Below, one piece after another: positions 52,401 through 53,592 of a stretch of DNA of 53,592 nt. A program made the translations under genes and the position numbers. The notes under the pieces were generated by a model, which made no database searches, was not told the origin of the DNA, and was given only the letters and a program-made list of their open reading frames with translations. Origin of the DNA: an uncultured Prevotella sp. (GTDB lineage Bacteria > Bacteroidota > Bacteroidia > Bacteroidales > Bacteroidaceae); NCBI GenBank assembly GCA_900770395.1, contig CAAGKM010000002.1, positions 1-53,592 on the forward strand. Direction: 5' to 3'. Each line of letters opens with the position of its first letter. The stretch's first letter is position 1.

Positions 52401-52540
52401 CGGAAGGCAAGTACCGCATTAATACTATTGATGCGACAAGCGGTGAAGTGACATACAGCAAAAAGGCAGTAAAAATAGAGGGTGAATACACAATTGCAAC
52501 AGCAAGGCGTAATCAAATAATCTGGCTCGAAAAGATGTAA
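49478..52540 (+). CDS. Secreted beta-helix protein with a second, possibly catalytic domain
   Basis: This 1020-residue exported protein has a signal peptide (about 1-20). Residues about 60-560 form a pectate-lyase-type right-handed beta-helix (SGVVLRGQGAGKTIIKKNG, CGVENLTVKSEV, WVRRCSFVHLAGSAV, ITVEDCVAREP). From about 565 a second domain follows with PWWNGR, GMLLFNENYF (Glu708), HWVDCPWRPVNN and LTSDEYTGPLH (Glu794), which looks like a glycosidase-type barrel with a pair of acidic residues; this is inference. I start at the ATG at 49478 because the longer frame begins with a TTG between the two promoter boxes. It diverges from the susC/susD operon and probably cleaves the same glycan. Confidence 0.82.
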   Translation: MRKLLTALFMAALLAGTADAAKKKELYVPMDYSTCGYRASECKIPDVLNVVFVGNDGSSDCGARIQRAIDYVSSLKPDGQGFRGAVLLGEGVYNTSKALRIGTSGVVLRGQGAGKTIIKKNGVDRGATIYIIGTRERVVGDTTTVADDKVMAGGTSLTVASTKGMAVGGNIEIVRPSTREWIASLKCDDFGGGLDYTGWKPGDVDITWKRTVTAINGNKITLDAPITTTIDNKWGGAFVTTSHRTGMVVNCGVENLTVKSEVNGWNPKDEDHAWDGVWMDDARDCWVRRCSFVHLAGSAVNLQKETSRITVEDCVAREPVSEIGGWRRSTFLTRGQQNLIQRCVSRNGIHDFVADFCAAGPNAFVQCEAIESLGFSGSIGSWAAGLLFDIVDIDGNDIRLGNLEQFQTGTGWNSANSMLWQCTGSTLYCYSPDADNRSGANGCWGTLIGNAEWTESNNHVNPRSLFYSQLENRLKGSNADAPDGYILPRNTNASSSPTVEAAREMAQEALTTPRLTLEMWIDSVPYTASVSEKGVKSIDEIKAPKKVRAKSTANDFAVTDGKITMNGRMVVGNLYSIPWWNGRVKDNFLDNVTAKPAIARFVPGREGRIWTDRIDSTVTYLKKRRYAALDQHYGLWYDLRRIDHERVRRADGNVEAPFYDQPFSRSGKGKAWDGLSLYDIEKPNRWYWSRLNEFAEKGAKEGMLLFNENYFQHNILEAGAHWVDCPWRPVNNVGQTDGCFPEPVPFTGDKRIFVAEQFYDINNAQMKKLHRNYIRMCLDQLKDRDNVVQLTSDEYTGPLHFTQFWLKTVEEWESETGNHPMIALSCCKDAQDAILEDPIYNKVVDIIDIRYWHYNTQELWAPAAGQNLAPRQHMRKWKVGKTGFDEVYRAVKEYAVKYPDKAVTYFGQQYPAFGWAVMMAGGSLPNIPVSDESFLAAVAKMRNVIDGGNVYKMIGGDNGAVIYTMGNEPYSVKITEGKYRINTIDATSGEVTYSKKAVKIEGEYTIATARRNQIIWLEKM

Positions 52541-52575
52541 AAAAGGGCTGAATAATAGAAAAAACATAAAAAAGT

Positions 52576-52620
52576 ATGGGGAAAAACGGTTTTTCATAGT
52601 AAAAAACCGTTTTTTCCCAT
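52576..52620 (+). terminator. Terminator of the beta-helix gene
   Basis: A long A/T-rich hairpin pairs 52576-52594 with 52601-52620 with one bulge; the stem centre is AACGGTT/AACCGTT. It starts 35 bases after the stop codon. Confidence 0.78.
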
Positions 52621-52640
52621 TTATTCTTGATGTTAATCAA

Positions 52641-52648
52641 TAATTTTG
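52641..52648 (+). promoter_or_regulatory. -7 box for the ECF sigma gene
   Basis: TAATTTTG lies 36 bases before the sigma-factor ATG and just after the preceding terminator. The -33 element is not clear. Confidence 0.6.
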
Positions 52649-52684
52649 CAACAGAAAATAAACATGCAACCTAATTAAAGAACT

Positions 52685-53179
52685 ATGACGGATTTTTCAA
52701 AACTCTACGACCAGCACATTGATAATCTGTTTGCGTACGGATGCAAAATCACTCCCGACCGCGAACTTATCAAAGACTGTATCCACGATGTGTTTGTAAA
52801 GCTTTTTACTAAGCGCCATGACCTCGATGCAATATCAAATATAGGCTCATACCTTATTATATCATTGCGCAACCGTATCAACGACGAGTTCCGCAGGACA
52901 TCACGCATAGCTGAGGAGGATGCATCGTCGGGCACATATGCAGCGCAAGAAGACGACAGCCTTACATTTGAGGCTATGGAGGCAGAGCAAAACATGCACA
53001 ACAAGTTGATGAAGAATATCGCCAAGCTGTCACCCCGTCAGCAACAGATAATACATCTCTACTATATAGAGCAGCGAAAGTATGATGAAATCTGCGACAT
53101 TATGGGCATCAACTACCAGTCGGTGCGCAACCTGATGCATCGCAGCATCTCCAGTCTAAGAAAATATATTGCCGTATAG
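52685..53179 (+). CDS. ECF-type RNA polymerase sigma factor
   Basis: This 164-residue sigma-70 family protein has region 2 (DRELIKDCIHDVFVKLFTKR, NIGSYLIISLRNRINDEFRR) and region 4 (LSPRQQQIIHLYYIEQRKYDEI and INYQSVRNLMHRSISSLRKYI). ECF sigma factors in this order usually control nearby glycan-uptake operons together with a FecR-type anti-sigma. No anti-sigma gene follows in the window. It probably controls either the utilisation locus to its left or the one that appears to begin beyond the right edge. Confidence 0.93.
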   Translation: MTDFSKLYDQHIDNLFAYGCKITPDRELIKDCIHDVFVKLFTKRHDLDAISNIGSYLIISLRNRINDEFRRTSRIAEEDASSGTYAAQEDDSLTFEAMEAEQNMHNKLMKNIAKLSPRQQQIIHLYYIEQRKYDEICDIMGINYQSVRNLMHRSISSLRKYIAV

Positions 53180-53225
53180 ATAGTACAACCCTACGCATTC
53201 ACCGTCATTATAACAGCAAAACATA

Positions 53226-53381
53226 ATGACGATGTATATGGCATGGATTAAAAAAGGAGGAAAAAGAACAATCTGTCAAATTCCGGTTTTGACAGCCGAG
53301 GAGAAGGCAGAGCTGAAAGCAAGAATTGCCGAGGCTCTGCGGTTGCGGCTGTCCGTAAACAATATAGAACTGGTCTTTTAA
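53226..53381 (+). CDS. Possible small protein (51 residues)
   Basis: An ORF starts 46 bases after the sigma-factor stop with MTMYMAWIKKGGKRTI and ends LSVNNIELVF. It contains a basic N-terminal stretch and an amphipathic helix (LTAEEKAELKARIAEALRLR). I do not recognise it. Its position directly after an ECF sigma gene and its coding-like composition favour a real gene, possibly a regulator of the sigma factor, but a chance ORF is not excluded. Confidence 0.5.
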   Translation: MTMYMAWIKKGGKRTICQIPVLTAEEKAELKARIAEALRLRLSVNNIELVF

Positions 53382-53592
53382 ACCCACCAAACATTTTCTA
53401 AAATCGACAAAAAAATTGCGAACTATCGCGGAATCACTCCGGGACGTTCGCTAATGTGTGTTGTCTCTAAAATCATTTTCTCTCTTGAAAATCCAAAACA
53501 ACAATCTTTACCTAAAAAACTAACCTAATGAATAACTTAAAACTAACCTAAATACTAAACTTTAAACCTAAAAACTACTAATCGAATTATCC
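53382..53592 (+). other. A+C-rich leader at the right edge
   Basis: The last 211 bases contain no ORF of note. From about 53510 the strand is almost free of G and repeats CTAACCTAA and AAACCTAAAAAC. Such sequence is typical of the long untranslated leaders that precede SusC-type genes in this group, so a receptor gene probably starts just outside the window. Confidence 0.5.

Overview
The window is a chromosomal segment of a Bacteroidota (Bacteroidales) bacterium, most likely a member of the Prevotellaceae. The evidence is the 5' part of a Prevotella-like 16S rRNA gene at the left edge, many promoters of the Bacteroidota form (TTTG or TTG, 19-21 bases, TAnnTTTG), a SusC/SusD-type polysaccharide utilisation locus, fimbrillin-like and HU-HIG-like proteins, and a secreted protein with a Prevotella-style C-terminal YNLAGQRV tail. 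Assignment to a genus is inference.

Layout. 1-736: the start of an rRNA operon read leftwards, with leader and promoter. 1-10.4 kb: mostly housekeeping genes, namely pepD, a flippase-like membrane protein, an aldolase of the DapA/NanA superfamily with a sodium:solute symporter, diaminopimelate dehydrogenase, xseB-xseA and a secreted subtilisin-like protease. 10.5-15.2 kb: accessory genes, namely an AAA-like/PD-(D/E)XK protein, a leader region with two tiny ORFs (one a 47-residue peptide with a Gly-Gly motif), a surface lipoprotein of the fimbrillin type with GLUG-like repeats, and an HU-like protein. 15.5-21.8 kb: MATE exporter, cytidylate-kinase-like protein, purT, meaB, rsgA and frr. 22.0-28.7 kb: two tandem sensor kinases with periplasmic solute-binding domains and an AraC regulator; the first kinase lacks its phosphoacceptor histidine. 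28.8-32.2 kb: oxaloacetate decarboxylase sodium pump (oadG-oadA-oadB). 32.2-36.1 kb: recA, a lipoprotein and a PagL-like deacylase overlapping head to tail, preceded by an unidentified gene. 36.2-41.9 kb: YihY-family membrane protein, a second AAA-like/PD-(D/E)XK protein, two abutting short tandem-repeat arrays, a secreted protein and an Rpn-type nuclease. 41.9-52.5 kb: a polysaccharide utilisation locus (binding lipoprotein, SusC, SusD) divergent from a large two-domain beta-helix protein. 52.7 kb to the end: an ECF sigma factor, a 51-residue ORF and an untranslated A+C-rich leader that probably precedes another SusC-type gene outside the window.

Two families of long inverted repeats sit at gene 3' ends, and in several cases supply the last codons and the stop codon of the gene. 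Promoter positions show that several longest possible reading frames start too early, so trimmed starts are given here. At least two genes look nearly leaderless. The strongest candidates for new biology are the pseudokinase/kinase/AraC cluster, the Gly-Gly peptide and its homopolymer-containing leader upstream of the fimbrillin-like lipoprotein, and the two-domain beta-helix protein beside the utilisation locus.
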